64,000 nt of DNA from CBDDBH01 sp965225625 (GTDB lineage Bacteria; Pseudomonadota; Gammaproteobacteria; JADZEE01), in assembly GCA_965225625.1 (NCBI GenBank), contig CBDDBH010000016.1:1-64000 (forward strand), read 5' to 3'. The translations under genes and the position numbers were made by a program. Below the pieces are notes generated by a model that was not told the DNA's origin, searched no databases, and worked only from the letters and a program-made list of their open reading frames with translations. Below are positions 10,110 through 18,893 of the stretch, in pieces; the first letter of the stretch is position 1; every line of letters begins with the position of its first letter.

Positions 10110-10934
10110 ATGAGAACCAGCACCACTCCGAAAATCACCGGTACGCCATTGGCTCGCCGGATCTTCGCACTTGCAGGGCTGATCATGCTCGGCGGTCTCG
10201 GTCAGGGCGTAGCCGCGGGGCCGGGGGCGAATGTGCTCCTTTTCGAGGACGGTCAACTCACCGTTCGTACGCACGAGCTGCCGCTGTCGGCGCTGTTGCT
10301 GGAGGTTGCCCGGCAGAGCGGTCTGAGCCTTAAGACCGACACGGATCTCGATCGACGCGTGACCATGGAATTCCACAACCTTACCCTGGACCGTGCGCTG
10401 CGCCGTATCCTGCATCAGCAGAGTTTCGTGCTCCAGGGCGGACCGGACGGCGACCGTGTGCTGTGGATCCTCCACAGCGGTGACGGGGCGTCCCCGGATC
10501 GCGGTGCGTTTGCCAAGGGGGGCAGCTACTTCAAAAACGGGTACTCCAGGGAGCAGTGGCTGCAAAGCGCACTGATGAGCACCGATCTGCAGGAGCGGTC
10601 CGATGCGGTCGACGCCTTGCACGATCGCGGCAACGCCGCATTGGGGGATTTAAGTCGGGCGTTGGAAGATGACGCCAGTGAGGTTCGCGCGACGGCCGTC
10701 GATACGCTGGGTGACATCGGCGGTGCGACGGCGGCTCAGACACTGGCGGTCGCGCTAGCCGATTCGGATCCCCGTGTGCGCGAGGCTGCGGTCGACGCGC
10801 TGGGTGAGATCGGTGGGCCGATTGCGATCGGACTTCTGCAGCAGGCCCTGGTGGACGGTGTGGGTTTCGTGCGGAAGGCTGCCGCAGAGACGCTCGAATC
10901 GTTGGGTCGTCGCAGCCGTTCTAATCTAAAATGA
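10110..10934 (+). CDS. Exported STN-domain and HEAT-repeat protein
   Basis: 274 residues from ATG 10110; an in-frame ATG at 10062 would translate through the hairpin and is disfavoured. A basic N-terminus and hydrophobic stretch (FALAGLIMLGGLGQGVAAG) form a signal peptide. Residues about 37-105 resemble the secretin/TonB short N-terminal (STN) fold: TVRTHELPLSALLLEVARQSG, TMEFHNLTLDRALRRIL. The C-terminal 110 residues are HEAT/PBS-lyase repeats, three copies around A-V-D-A-L-G-[DE]-I-G (VDTLGDIGG, VDALGEIGG, AETLESLGR). The architecture suggests a periplasmic scaffold protein. The partner may be the preceding acidic secreted protein, since the two genes are 61 bases apart on the same strand. 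Confidence 0.8.
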   Translation: MRTSTTPKITGTPLARRIFALAGLIMLGGLGQGVAAGPGANVLLFEDGQLTVRTHELPLSALLLEVARQSGLSLKTDTDLDRRVTMEFHNLTLDRALRRILHQQSFVLQGGPDGDRVLWILHSGDGASPDRGAFAKGGSYFKNGYSREQWLQSALMSTDLQERSDAVDALHDRGNAALGDLSRALEDDASEVRATAVDTLGDIGGATAAQTLAVALADSDPRVREAAVDALGEIGGPIAIGLLQQALVDGVGFVRKAAAETLESLGRRSRSNLK

Positions 10935-11017
10935 AATTCGACGATGAGTCGACTGCGGCCATGAAAGCGACAAAGTAGGGACGCTTGTTATTTGAACTTC
11001 ATCTGGCGCTGTGGCGA

Positions 11018-11083
11018 ACGTCCGCTTTTGTTGAAAGCAGTCATTAGAAGATACGTGCTGTTATGTCTGCAGTGGGTCGAAAG
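11018..11083. repeat. Two degenerate tandem copies of a short palindromic element
   Basis: ACGTCCGCTTTTGTTGAAAG (11018-11037) and ATGTCTGCAGTGGGTCGAAAG-type sequence (11063-11083) are related copies spaced 45 bases apart in the gap between two genes. They look like a worn short dispersed repeat of the kind scattered between bacterial genes. The match is approximate. Confidence 0.3.
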
Positions 11084-11125
11084 GGAATATAAACGGCTCT
11101 GACAGGCTTCTGGACGTAATAACCT

Positions 11126-11680
11126 TCAGCTACTCAGATGTCTCCGACTTCGGCGCTTGTGGGAAACCATGCTCGATACCAAAAAATCATAAGTTGTTTG
11201 TAGCTCTTCCCTGCTAGACTCATCACGAAGTGCTGCCTTTCCCCTATTCAACAGCACCCTGGCAGGTTCTTGATCTTTCAATTCCTGTCCTGCGATCTCT
11301 AGCATCCTTGCATACGGGCGAACATTTTGTGAATTTTCTTTTGCAATCCGCTTGCACTCGGTGATGGCGCCTTCAATGTCATTCCTTGCAAGTTTCTCTT
11401 CGACAGGCTGTAACAGCTCGTCTGCAGCAGACGCCAACCTTGAAGAAGTAAGAAGATTTGCAACTATGTGTACCACACCTGTGCTCACCGAAGACGCAAT
11501 AATTACCGCGCCCAGAACGATAATCATGCAACCGATCAGCGCAATGCTTGCGATGAACGGGAAATCCCGTGCGCCGCTGACATGCTGCGAAGCGGCATAG
11601 CCCAGTATCTTGAAGCCGGCGATAGTCAGAGCGAGAAAGGCTATCACCCGTAAGCTGTGAGATAGAGGTAGCTTCTTCAC
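11126..11680 (-). CDS. Small inner-membrane protein with TPR-like C-terminal domain
   Basis: About 184 residues if read from GTG 11680, with AAGGAG at 11698-11693; the frame is open further upstream to 11779 but the extra residues are not membrane-like or conserved-looking. Two transmembrane helices are evident: VIAFLALTIAGFKILGYAA and FIASIALIGCMIIVLGAVII, with a short loop between them. The last 110 residues are helical with a tetratricopeptide-like pattern (VEEKLARNDIEGAITECKRI, RVLLNRGKAALRDESS) and a basic tail KRRSRRH. The predicted topology puts the repeats in the cytoplasm. I do not recognise the family. It is the last gene before the polyamine transporter and reads the same way, but is 115 bases from it. 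Confidence 0.65.
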   Translation of the reverse strand: MKKLPLSHSLRVIAFLALTIAGFKILGYAASQHVSGARDFPFIASIALIGCMIIVLGAVIIASSVSTGVVHIVANLLTSSRLASAADELLQPVEEKLARNDIEGAITECKRIAKENSQNVRPYARMLEIAGQELKDQEPARVLLNRGKAALRDESSREELQTTYDFLVSSMVSHKRRSRRHLSS

Positions 11681-11794
11681 CAGGTAAGTAGTCTCCTTGG
11701 GATATAAATACAAACGTGAGCTCGCAAGCAGACGATTCGGAAGTTTTCCCGGTGGGCCGTGCTTTGGCACACACGGCACATAAATAGTTGCGTC

Positions 11795-12634
11795 TTATCC
11801 CCGAGCGCTAGTCTGCAGGTCGCGGATCCGCCGCCGTTCCTGTCCGGCCATTATCCAACCCGCCGCCAGCACACCCGTGGACACCAACACGATGATGATC
11901 GTTGCCAGCGCGTTTACGTCAGGTGTGACTCCGAGCCTTATCTTGGAGAAGATAAGCATGGGTAGCGTGGTCGCCCCCGGGCCGGACACGAAGCTCGCTA
12001 TTACCAGATCATCGAGCGACAGCGTGAACGCTAGCAGCCAGCCCGAGATCATTGCAGGTGCCACGAGGGGTAATGTGATGTCGATAAACACACGAAACGG
12101 ACGGCCCCCCAGATCCATCGCTGCTTCCTCCAGGGACTCGTCCATGGCGACCAGGCGCGACTGCACGATAACCGCGACGTAGGCCATCGCAAACGTGATG
12201 TGTGCGATGGTAATGGTGGTGGCGCCGCGCTCGCCCGGCCAGCCTATCAGATCCTTCATCGACAGAAACAATAGTAGCAGCGACAAACCGGTTATCACCT
12301 CGGGCATGACCAACGGCGCAGCGATCATGCCGGTAAATAAAACTCGTCCGCGAAACCGTCCCAAACGTGTCAGCGCGAGACCAGCCAAAGTGCCAAATAG
12401 CGTCGCAACGGTTGCGCTGACGAAGGCTATTCGTAGGCTTAGTAGCGCTGCGTCAATGATGGCTTCGTTTCGCATGAGTTCACCGTACCAGCGAACGGAG
12501 AATCCGCCCCAAACGCTGACTAGCCGGGAATCATTAAACGAGTACAGCATCACCAGCAGTATGGGCACATACAGGAACGCGTAACCGAAACACAGCGCAG
12601 AAAACAGGAACGTCGATCGACGCGCGGAATTCAT
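11795..12634 (-). CDS. potI: Polyamine ABC transporter permease (PotI/PotC-type)
   Basis: 279 residues with six hydrophobic segments. The permease EAA loop is visible as EEAAMDLGGRPFRVFIDITLP, which contacts the ATPase. Opening residues LYVPILLVMLYSFNDSR and the later LSLDDLVIASFVSGPG are typical of PotC/PotI permeases for spermidine or putrescine. The start overlaps the potH stop by 4 bases (ATGA), indicating translational coupling. It is the last gene of the four-gene operon. Confidence 0.9.
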   Translation of the reverse strand: MNSARRSTFLFSALCFGYAFLYVPILLVMLYSFNDSRLVSVWGGFSVRWYGELMRNEAIIDAALLSLRIAFVSATVATLFGTLAGLALTRLGRFRGRVLFTGMIAAPLVMPEVITGLSLLLLFLSMKDLIGWPGERGATTITIAHITFAMAYVAVIVQSRLVAMDESLEEAAMDLGGRPFRVFIDITLPLVAPAMISGWLLAFTLSLDDLVIASFVSGPGATTLPMLIFSKIRLGVTPDVNALATIIIVLVSTGVLAAGWIMAGQERRRIRDLQTSARG

Positions 12635-13551
12635 ACGCCGGCCTCCGTGCGTTTCATTTGATTATGCTGAAACAGCATGATCGGCACGACCAGAAGCATC
12701 AGCAATACGATCGCCGCCGCGGCGGCCACTGGCCAATCGCGGTTTACAAAAAACTCGTCAAACAGGATCCGACCGATCATCAGGCTGTCTAAACCCCCCA
12801 GCAATACGGGAATGACGAACTCCCCCATTGCTGGAATGAAAACCAGAAGGCATCCCGCAATGATCCCCGATTTCGACAGGGGTAGGGTTATGTCGACGAA
12901 CACCTGCAGGGGGCGGCTCCCCAGATCCGCCGCAGCATCGTGCAGATCTAAATCCAGTCGTTCCAGCGTTGCGTACAGCGGCAGGATCATAAACGGCAGA
13001 TAGGAATAGACGATGCCGATGTAAACAGCGAGATCGGTATACATGATCTGCAGAGGTTCCGTGACGAACCCGGTCCACAGCAGGACGCTATTCAAAATGC
13101 CTTTGGTGCTGAGTATCCCCATCCAGGCATATATCCGCAATAAAAAAGAAATCCAGAACGGCAGTATGATCATGAGCAACAACACGTTGCGCCGGTCTGG
13201 CCGTGCCCTGGCGATGCCGTAGGCCATTGGGTAGCCGATGAGCAGACAAAGGAGGGTTGAAATGCCTGCAATCTTTATCGACTTCAGATAGGTGACCCAA
13301 TACAGATCGTCGATGAACAGGAAGCGGTAATTGTCCAGCGTGAGCTGGATCCGTAATCCAGCGTCGGCTGCCCAGTCAAACAGTGGCGTAAACGGAGGTT
13401 GTGCGATTATGGGTTCGGCGAAACTGATTTTAAAAATAATTGCAAACGGTGCGAGAAAAAAGATGAGCAGCCACACATACGGGATCAGGATAGCGATCGG
13501 ACGCCAGGTATACACCCGCGCAGTGGAAGCTTGTGGATCCTGGTCTGTCAT
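12631..13551 (-). CDS. potH: Polyamine ABC transporter permease (PotH/PotB-type)
   Basis: 306 residues. A cytoplasmic N-terminus of about 15 residues is followed by six transmembrane segments beginning IAILIPYVWLLIFFLAPFAI. The long first periplasmic loop (residues 45-80) is characteristic of PotB/PotH. The EAA motif is HDAAADLGSRPLQVFVDITLP, and a later FIPAMGEFVIPVLLGG matches PotB/PotH permeases. Both ends overlap the neighbouring operon genes by 4 bases. It would form the channel together with PotI. Confidence 0.92.
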   Translation of the reverse strand: MTDQDPQASTARVYTWRPIAILIPYVWLLIFFLAPFAIIFKISFAEPIIAQPPFTPLFDWAADAGLRIQLTLDNYRFLFIDDLYWVTYLKSIKIAGISTLLCLLIGYPMAYGIARARPDRRNVLLLMIILPFWISFLLRIYAWMGILSTKGILNSVLLWTGFVTEPLQIMYTDLAVYIGIVYSYLPFMILPLYATLERLDLDLHDAAADLGSRPLQVFVDITLPLSKSGIIAGCLLVFIPAMGEFVIPVLLGGLDSLMIGRILFDEFFVNRDWPVAAAAAIVLLMLLVVPIMLFQHNQMKRTEAGV

Positions 13552-14684
13552 CCGGTCAATAGGATTGCACTTGCAGGATCCCAGGAAAGATATACCTCGT
13601 CATCCCATTCGAGTGTCCGTTCAGCTACGCGTCGCCGATTCTGGGCGCTGACCTGTACGACTTTTCCAGATTCTGTCTTGACTCGGTAGACGGATAGATT
13701 GCCGAAGTAACCCAAATCCCAGACCACGCCTTTGAGCACAGGCCGGTCCGGTTCCTCGGGTGGTGTCTTGCCGATGAAAACCTTTTCGGGTCGAACGGCT
13801 ACCCACACTTGTGCGCCCGTTGGCGGCGGAGTTTCCACTGACGCATGCAGGTCGGTGCCGGCCTCCGTTGACTGGATCTGCACCGTTTGCTTGTCGACGG
13901 CCAGCACGCTACCCGCAAACAAATTGATGTTACCGATGAACTCAGCGGTAAAACGGGATTGCGGGAATTCGTAGATTTCGCGCGGTGTTCCGACTTGAAT
14001 AAAACGACCTCGGTCCATGACCGCAATGCGTGTGGACAATGTCATGGCTTCTTCTTGATCATGGGTGACGACCACGAAGGTAACGCCGAGCTGGTCCTGA
14101 ATGTTCATCAGTTCGAACTGCGTGTGTTCGCGAAGTTTTTTGTCGAGTGCCGCCAACGGTTCATCCAGCAACAACACTTTCGGCTGCTTGACTAGTGCAC
14201 GTGCGAGGGCGACGCGTTGACGCTGGCCACCTGAGAGTTGGTGCGGTTTGCGTTTAACGAGCTCGCTCATTTGCACGAGGTCGAGCATCTCGCCGACTCG
14301 CCGTTTGATCTCAGCAGGAGCAACGCGGTCTTTTTTCAGACCATACGCGATATTTTGTTCGACGCTCATGTGCGGAAACACGGCGTAGGATTGGAACATC
14401 ATGTTGACGGGGCGCTCATACGGCGGCAAAGCGGTGACGTCAATATCGTCGATGAGAATGCGTCCCGATGTCGGTGTTTCAAAGCCGGCTAACATGCGCA
14501 GCAGCGTTGTTTTACCGCAGCCCGATGAACCTAGTATCGAAAATATACCGCCTTTGTAGATGTCCAGATCGACGGAATCTACTGCGACAAAATCGCCGAA
14601 GTGTTTGCTTACACCTTGGATTTCGATGAACGGTTTGGCATTCGGGTCCAGCCAGGGTGTGTTTTTGAGATCCGGAGTAGCCAT
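13548..14684 (-). CDS. potG: Polyamine ABC transporter ATP-binding protein (PotG/PotA-type)
   Basis: 378 residues. The ATPase motifs are complete: Walker A GSSGCGKTT (residues about 51-59), Q-loop MMFQSYAVFPHM, signature LSGGQRQRVALARAL, Walker B VLLLDEPLAALD, and the switch VVTHDQEEAM. The C-terminal 120 residues form a TOBE domain (VWVAVRPEKVF, VKGVVWDLGYFGNLSVY-like) that regulates substrate-dependent ATPases of the Pot/Mal class. It energises uptake through PotH and PotI. It lies 14 bases after the binding-protein gene. Confidence 0.93.
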   Translation of the reverse strand: MATPDLKNTPWLDPNAKPFIEIQGVSKHFGDFVAVDSVDLDIYKGGIFSILGSSGCGKTTLLRMLAGFETPTSGRILIDDIDVTALPPYERPVNMMFQSYAVFPHMSVEQNIAYGLKKDRVAPAEIKRRVGEMLDLVQMSELVKRKPHQLSGGQRQRVALARALVKQPKVLLLDEPLAALDKKLREHTQFELMNIQDQLGVTFVVVTHDQEEAMTLSTRIAVMDRGRFIQVGTPREIYEFPQSRFTAEFIGNINLFAGSVLAVDKQTVQIQSTEAGTDLHASVETPPPTGAQVWVAVRPEKVFIGKTPPEEPDRPVLKGVVWDLGYFGNLSVYRVKTESGKVVQVSAQNRRRVAERTLEWDDEVYLSWDPASAILLTG

Positions 14685-14698
14685 GGCGTGTGAACGAG

Positions 14699-15814
14699 CT
14701 AGAGGCCCGTCTTAATTCGGGTCCACACACGCGTGCGCAAACGTTCAGCCTTCGGCGGCAACGCCTTGGAAGCGTGCAGACGCTTGCGTTGCTCGGGCGG
14801 CGGGTAGATGGCGGGATCCGCGAGCACCTCTGGTTTTACGTATTGGGCGGCCGCCAGGTTGGTATTACCGTAATGGTACTCATTGGTTACTGCCGCAATC
14901 ACTTGCGGCCGCATGAGGTAATTCAACAATAGGTGGGCGTTATCCGGATGTGGGGCGTCCGCCGGGATCAGGAGCAAGTCGAACCATGCCGCGGTCCCCT
15001 CTTTAGGAACGATGTATGCAAGGGTTATGTCAATGCCCGCCTCTGCAGCCCGCGCGGCAGCCGTAGCGTAGTCACCGGACCATTCCATTGCAACGCAGAT
15101 CTCGCCGTTTGGTATGTCGATCAGTCCTTTGGTCGAGCTGAAATAGCGAATATACGGCCGCACCGCACTGAGAAGGTCCTCCGCCTGTTGCAGGACATCC
15201 GGATCGACAGAGTTGACGTCGTGACCAAGGTAGGCGAGAGCAGCTGGTATGACATCCAACGGACTGTCGAGTAGAGATACTCCGCAGTCTGCAAATTTGG
15301 AAACTACCTCGGGTTTGAAAATCATGTCGCCGCTGTCCAGCGGCGCATCAGGCATGCGTTCACGGATCATGTCGACGTTATACGTGATCCCAGTGCTACC
15401 CCACATGTAGGGTAGCGAGTGCTTATTGCCGGGATCGTAGGTCTCGAGGAACGCCATGATCTCGGGATCAAGGTGCTTTATGTTTGGTAGTTTGCTCAGA
15501 TCCAGTGGCAGAAAGAACCCCTCGGGGATCAATCGACTCGACATGGCGCCCGAGTGCAGGACGACGTCGTAACCGCTGGAACCGGCCAATAGTTTCGCGT
15601 CTATCATTTCCGACGACTCGTAGGTGTCGTAATTGACCTTGATGCCGAACTCGGCTTCGAAATCTGAAATGGTGTTGGCGGCAACGTAGTCGGCCCAGTT
15701 ATAGACGTTGACAACGCGCTCTTCTTCTGCGAATACCGAGCAGGGCAATGCAAAGACCAGGCAAACTAGTAGGAGTGATACTGACGTACCCCCACTTTTT
15801 CGATCACTGGACAT
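14699..15814 (-). CDS. potF: Periplasmic polyamine-binding protein (PotF-type)
   Basis: 371 residues from ATG 15814, preceded by GAGGGG about 8 bases upstream; the open frame extends further but lacks a signal there. The signal peptide is TSVSLLLVCLVFALPCSVFA. The mature protein begins EERVVNVYNWADYV, the conserved opening of PotD/PotF. Further family blocks are YDVVLHSGAMSSRLI, YMWGSTGITYN, and EICVAMEWSGDYA, the last in the ligand-binding cleft. It would capture putrescine or a related amine and deliver it to the PotGHI complex. Being first in the operon fits the high protein ratio such receptors need. The ligand cannot be fixed from sequence, because PotF and PotD differ by few pocket residues. 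Confidence 0.9.
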   Translation of the reverse strand: MSSDRKSGGTSVSLLLVCLVFALPCSVFAEEERVVNVYNWADYVAANTISDFEAEFGIKVNYDTYESSEMIDAKLLAGSSGYDVVLHSGAMSSRLIPEGFFLPLDLSKLPNIKHLDPEIMAFLETYDPGNKHSLPYMWGSTGITYNVDMIRERMPDAPLDSGDMIFKPEVVSKFADCGVSLLDSPLDVIPAALAYLGHDVNSVDPDVLQQAEDLLSAVRPYIRYFSSTKGLIDIPNGEICVAMEWSGDYATAAARAAEAGIDITLAYIVPKEGTAAWFDLLLIPADAPHPDNAHLLLNYLMRPQVIAAVTNEYHYGNTNLAAAQYVKPEVLADPAIYPPPEQRKRLHASKALPPKAERLRTRVWTRIKTGL

Positions 15815-15836
15815 CGTAGCATTACCCCTCAACCCG

Positions 15837-15868
15837 TCCTTCTCCCGCAAGGAGGGTGTCGCGAAAGG
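15837..15868. repeat. Copy of a REP-like palindrome (left of IS1182-type gene)
   Basis: TCCTTCTCCCGCAAGGAGGG then TGTCGCGAAAGG matches, in reverse orientation, the sequence at 17552-17583 in about 27 of 33 positions. The pair flanks the transposase gene as an inverted repeat. It may be part of the element's ends, or two dispersed palindromes, since CCCCTCA-type sequence also adjoins both sides. Confidence 0.6.
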
Positions 15869-15933
15869 GGGATCGTTGCAAGGATCGTGAAGCGTTAAAC
15901 TACGTGCAGGTACAAGATAGCGAGAGGCCAACG

Positions 15934-17517
15934 GTGACAAAAGCGCTGGGAATAAATGGGGATGTGCAACTGAACCTGTTTGAGGGGTTGTCCGATACTG
16001 GCGCGTCGCGGCAAAGCCGCAGAGCTGCGGGGCGTGTGTTCATTGATCCTGATCCGCAGCAGCTTTATCTGGGTCAGTTGTCGGTGAAGGCGCATCTGCA
16101 AGCGGCCGGCATTCGTGGGCCGTTAGTGTTACGAGCGCTATTGAGCGAGCTGGATTGGTCGGGTTTTGAAGACAACTATGCCAGGACGGGCCGCGCGCCG
16201 TATTCCCCGCGCAGCGTGTTGGGGTTAATCGTGTACGGGCTATTGCAGGGTGTGAGTTCGTTGCGGGGTCTGGAACGGTTGGCGCGAGTGGATATCGGTG
16301 CGATGTGGGTGAGCGGGGGGATCTGTCCGGACCATGCGAACATCGGCCGGTTTATCACGCAGCATGATGAGTTGCTGAGCGGGTCATTTTTTATTGAGTT
16401 AACCGGCCGTGTGTTACAAGCCACGGGCAGCAGCGCGACCCGGGTGGCGGGAGACGGCACGGTGATAGAGGCGGCGTGTTCGCATTATGGTTTGATAAAG
16501 GAAGAGGCGGCGAAACAGCGTTTGAGCGAGGCGAGGCAGGTGTTGGCGCAGGCACCGGAGGATAAAACCAAACAAGTGGCGTTGGCGCAAAGCCAGCAAG
16601 TGCATGAGACCTTGCAAAGGCGCAAAGCGGCGCGGGAAAGCAAGGGTAAGTCAGGCGAGAAGGTGTGTGTGAGTGCGCACGAGCCCGAAGCGATGGTGCA
16701 AGCGTTGAAACGCGGACGAGGCACGGGGCCCTCCTATAAGCCCTCGGTGCTGGCCAATGAAGAACGGGTGGTGGTTGGGATGGCGGTTGACCCCTCCAGT
16801 GAGAGCGCGGTGGTCGCGGGGATGCTGGCGCACAGTGAAGCGAGCAGTGGCGTGGCCGTTGAAGATCTGTTGCTGGATGCGGGCTACTTCAGTGACCGGA
16901 TATTGCAACACAGCGTGGAGCGGGACATCAACCTGCTTTGTCCGGAGGGGAAAGTGGCGGGGCAAGCCAAGCAATCGCAGAAAACCTTTCCTAAGGGTGC
17001 CTTTGTCTATGACGCGTACCAGGATGCTTACCGCTGTGCGAACAATGAATGGTTAGTGCCGGTGGAGCGTTACGCGGGCACTGCCACACACAAAGGGTAC
17101 GTGCGTTATGCCACCCCGGGCTGCGGTGCGTGTGCTTTGAAAGCGCAGTGTACGCGGGGGGAACGCCGGACCATCAGCCGCTATGGGGGTGATGAACTAA
17201 AAGATGCGCTGCGCATGGTGATGCAACAGCCGCAGGCGCAAGCGCTGTATGTGAAGCGCCAAGCGATGGTAGAGCCGGTGTTCAGCACGTTGCGCGAGCG
17301 ACAGGGATTGAACCGGTTCCGGCGGCGCGGGTTAGCCGGGGTGAGACGAGAATTTGCACTGCATATACTCGCTTACAACCTGGGACGGGCGGTGTTGGCC
17401 CGTTTAGCCTGTATTGGTGCGTTGACAAAAGCCTGTTTGATGCGCTTGTGGCATCACCGTATCGTGCGCCGCGAATTATGGCTTTGGGAAACACACCTGC
17501 TGCCAACGGCGTGTTGA
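15934..17517 (+). CDS. IS1182-family transposase
   Basis: 527 residues from GTG 15934 with GAGAGG upstream; a longer open frame from 15856 would run through the flanking repeat. The N-terminal DUF772 domain is clear (PYSPRSVLGLIVYGLLQGVSSLRGLERL, shown by its spacing), followed by the AGDGTVIEA catalytic Asp region, an alanine/glutamine-rich helical insert (residues 190-240), LLLDAGYFSD, a zinc-like CxxC...CTRG block (GCGACALKAQCTRGE) and the C-terminal MVEPVFSTLRERQGLNRFRRRG containing the catalytic Glu. Terminal inverted repeats could not be fixed with confidence. The coding frame is intact. It sits between the polyamine transporter and the acyl-CoA dehydrogenase, so it may have been inserted into a once continuous catabolic island. 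Confidence 0.88.
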   Translation: MTKALGINGDVQLNLFEGLSDTGASRQSRRAAGRVFIDPDPQQLYLGQLSVKAHLQAAGIRGPLVLRALLSELDWSGFEDNYARTGRAPYSPRSVLGLIVYGLLQGVSSLRGLERLARVDIGAMWVSGGICPDHANIGRFITQHDELLSGSFFIELTGRVLQATGSSATRVAGDGTVIEAACSHYGLIKEEAAKQRLSEARQVLAQAPEDKTKQVALAQSQQVHETLQRRKAARESKGKSGEKVCVSAHEPEAMVQALKRGRGTGPSYKPSVLANEERVVVGMAVDPSSESAVVAGMLAHSEASSGVAVEDLLLDAGYFSDRILQHSVERDINLLCPEGKVAGQAKQSQKTFPKGAFVYDAYQDAYRCANNEWLVPVERYAGTATHKGYVRYATPGCGACALKAQCTRGERRTISRYGGDELKDALRMVMQQPQAQALYVKRQAMVEPVFSTLRERQGLNRFRRRGLAGVRREFALHILAYNLGRAVLARLACIGALTKACLMRLWHHRIVRRELWLWETHLLPTAC

Positions 17518-17551
17518 AACACCGCCAGTACGATATCCAGCATATTTATCG

Positions 17552-17583
17552 CCTTTTGCGACACCCTCCAAGGGGAGAAGGGA
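17552..17583. repeat. Copy of a REP-like palindrome (right of IS1182-type gene)
   Basis: This is the inverted partner of 15837-15868, 35 bases after the transposase stop. On the minus strand it reads TCCCTTCTCCCCTTGGAGGG followed by TGTCGCAAAAGG. Confidence 0.6.
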
Positions 17584-17602
17584 CTCGTGGTTTAAGGACT
17601 TT

Positions 17603-17678
17603 AGCCCCTCTCCCAACGGGAGAGGGGCTGGCAGGTAAATGTTCCGTGCATTACCTGCATTTCCGCCATCCCTGGCGG
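17603..17678. repeat. Three consecutive hairpins between transposase and acyl-CoA dehydrogenase
   Basis: Stem 1: AGCCCCTCTCCC/GGGAGAGGGGCT (17603-17614, 17618-17629), perfect 12 bp with a 3-base loop. Stem 2: GCAGGTAA/TTACCTGC (17631-17638, 17651-17658). Stem 3: CCGCCA/TGGCGG (17663-17668, 17673-17678). Such a cluster is typical of a REP/BIME-like element between convergent genes and could also stop transcription from both sides. Confidence 0.7.
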
Positions 17679-17703
17679 TCAGGGTGAGGGGAATTTTCAT
17701 GCT

Positions 17704-18873
17704 TTACATACCTTCAAGCCCACGCTTCAACAGACTACCCGCTATGATTAGCCGCTGGATCTCACTGGTGCCTTCCCATATGCGATCTACCCGCAGTTCG
17801 CGGTAAAAACGCTCGGCCACGTTCTCGCGCATGTAGCCCCTGCCGCCGAAAATCTGCACGGCGCGATCGGCTACCCGGTTCGCCATCTCCGAGGCGTATA
17901 GCTTGACCATGGAACAGCGGGCGTGCAACGACTTGACGTTCGCACCCGCATCGGTTGCCTGGGCGGCTTCATAGGTCATCAAGCGAGTGGCCCAGAGTTC
18001 GGTGACGCTGTCGGCTAGCATCAACTGAATAGCTTGACGTTCCGATAATGGCTGGCCGGCTATCATGCGACTCTGGGCAAAACGCGTGGCTTCTTCAATG
18101 AGTCTCGCGGCGGCACCACAGCAGCGTGCCGCTATCATCAGGCGTTCTCGGCGAAACCAACTGCGGGTAAACGACATGCCATCACCTTCCTCGCCAATCC
18201 GGTTTTCGCTTGGCACGAAGACATCATTTAAACGGTATTCGGGGTGATGTGCTGCGTAGGTGTGGCTGAACAAAGGAACTCTGATCAATTCTATGCCCGG
18301 TGTATCTTTGTCGGCGAACAGCAACACATGTTCTCCCGCCGCGGGGCCATCCGCGAGCTTGGCCTGCAAGATGAAATAGTCGGCGAAGTTGGCGCTGGTG
18401 ACGTACCATTTTTCACCATTGATGCGGTAGCCTCCCTCAGCGCTGTGTGCGGTCGTCTGGATGCCTGCCACATCCGAACCCGACTCGGATTCGGTGATGG
18501 CGTAGCATTCGTGGCGCCGGCCGTCGACCAGGGGCAGAATGTATCGTTGGATCTGCGCTTCGTTACAGGCTTCAAACATCCAGCGTTGCGGTTCTGAAAA
18601 ACACCACGACAATGCGTTCGTGATCCGACCCAGTTGTTCCCAGACCGCTACCTGTACGGTGCTGCCCAGATCCAGGCCACCGTATTTTTCAGGAACGTCC
18701 AAGGCGCTGAAACCGAGCTCTCTTGCGATTTTGACATGGCGTTCACGAATATCGTCCGGGACGCGGCCCGCGTTCATTTCCGCTTCTACTTCCCAAGGCA
18801 GCAACTCGTCGTCGGCGAATTGGCGCGCTTTAGCTTGCCACTCCAGGGCTTGTTCAGGTAATTGGATCTGCAT
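17704..18873 (-). CDS. Acyl-CoA dehydrogenase
   Basis: 389 residues from ATG 18873 (an in-frame start 63 bases upstream would overlap the regulator's end region). The fold is complete: N-terminal helical domain (LGFSALDVPEKYGGLDLGS), FAD-binding middle domain with YAITESESGSDVAG and GEKWYVTSANFADY, and a C-terminal helical domain with RFAQSRMIAGQPLSERQAIQ and IFGGRGYMRE. The terminal block RIWEGTSEIQRLIIAG carries the usual catalytic glutamate position (Glu of EGTSE). It would oxidise an acyl-CoA to the 2-enoyl-CoA, passing electrons to ETF. It lies 20 bases after the TetR gene on the same strand and is likely under its control, as is common for TetR/ACAD pairs. The acyl substrate is unknown but may come from the nearby acyl-CoA synthetase. 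Confidence 0.9.
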   Translation of the reverse strand: MQIQLPEQALEWQAKARQFADDELLPWEVEAEMNAGRVPDDIRERHVKIARELGFSALDVPEKYGGLDLGSTVQVAVWEQLGRITNALSWCFSEPQRWMFEACNEAQIQRYILPLVDGRRHECYAITESESGSDVAGIQTTAHSAEGGYRINGEKWYVTSANFADYFILQAKLADGPAAGEHVLLFADKDTPGIELIRVPLFSHTYAAHHPEYRLNDVFVPSENRIGEEGDGMSFTRSWFRRERLMIAARCCGAAARLIEEATRFAQSRMIAGQPLSERQAIQLMLADSVTELWATRLMTYEAAQATDAGANVKSLHARCSMVKLYASEMANRVADRAVQIFGGRGYMRENVAERFYRELRVDRIWEGTSEIQRLIIAGSLLKRGLEGM

Positions 18874-18893
18874 GTAGGAGATTGCCTTCGATA

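Noticed and set aside
17476..17700. Minus-strand frame through the three hairpins
   Set aside because: Sequence is palindromic repeat DNA with no protein-like composition.
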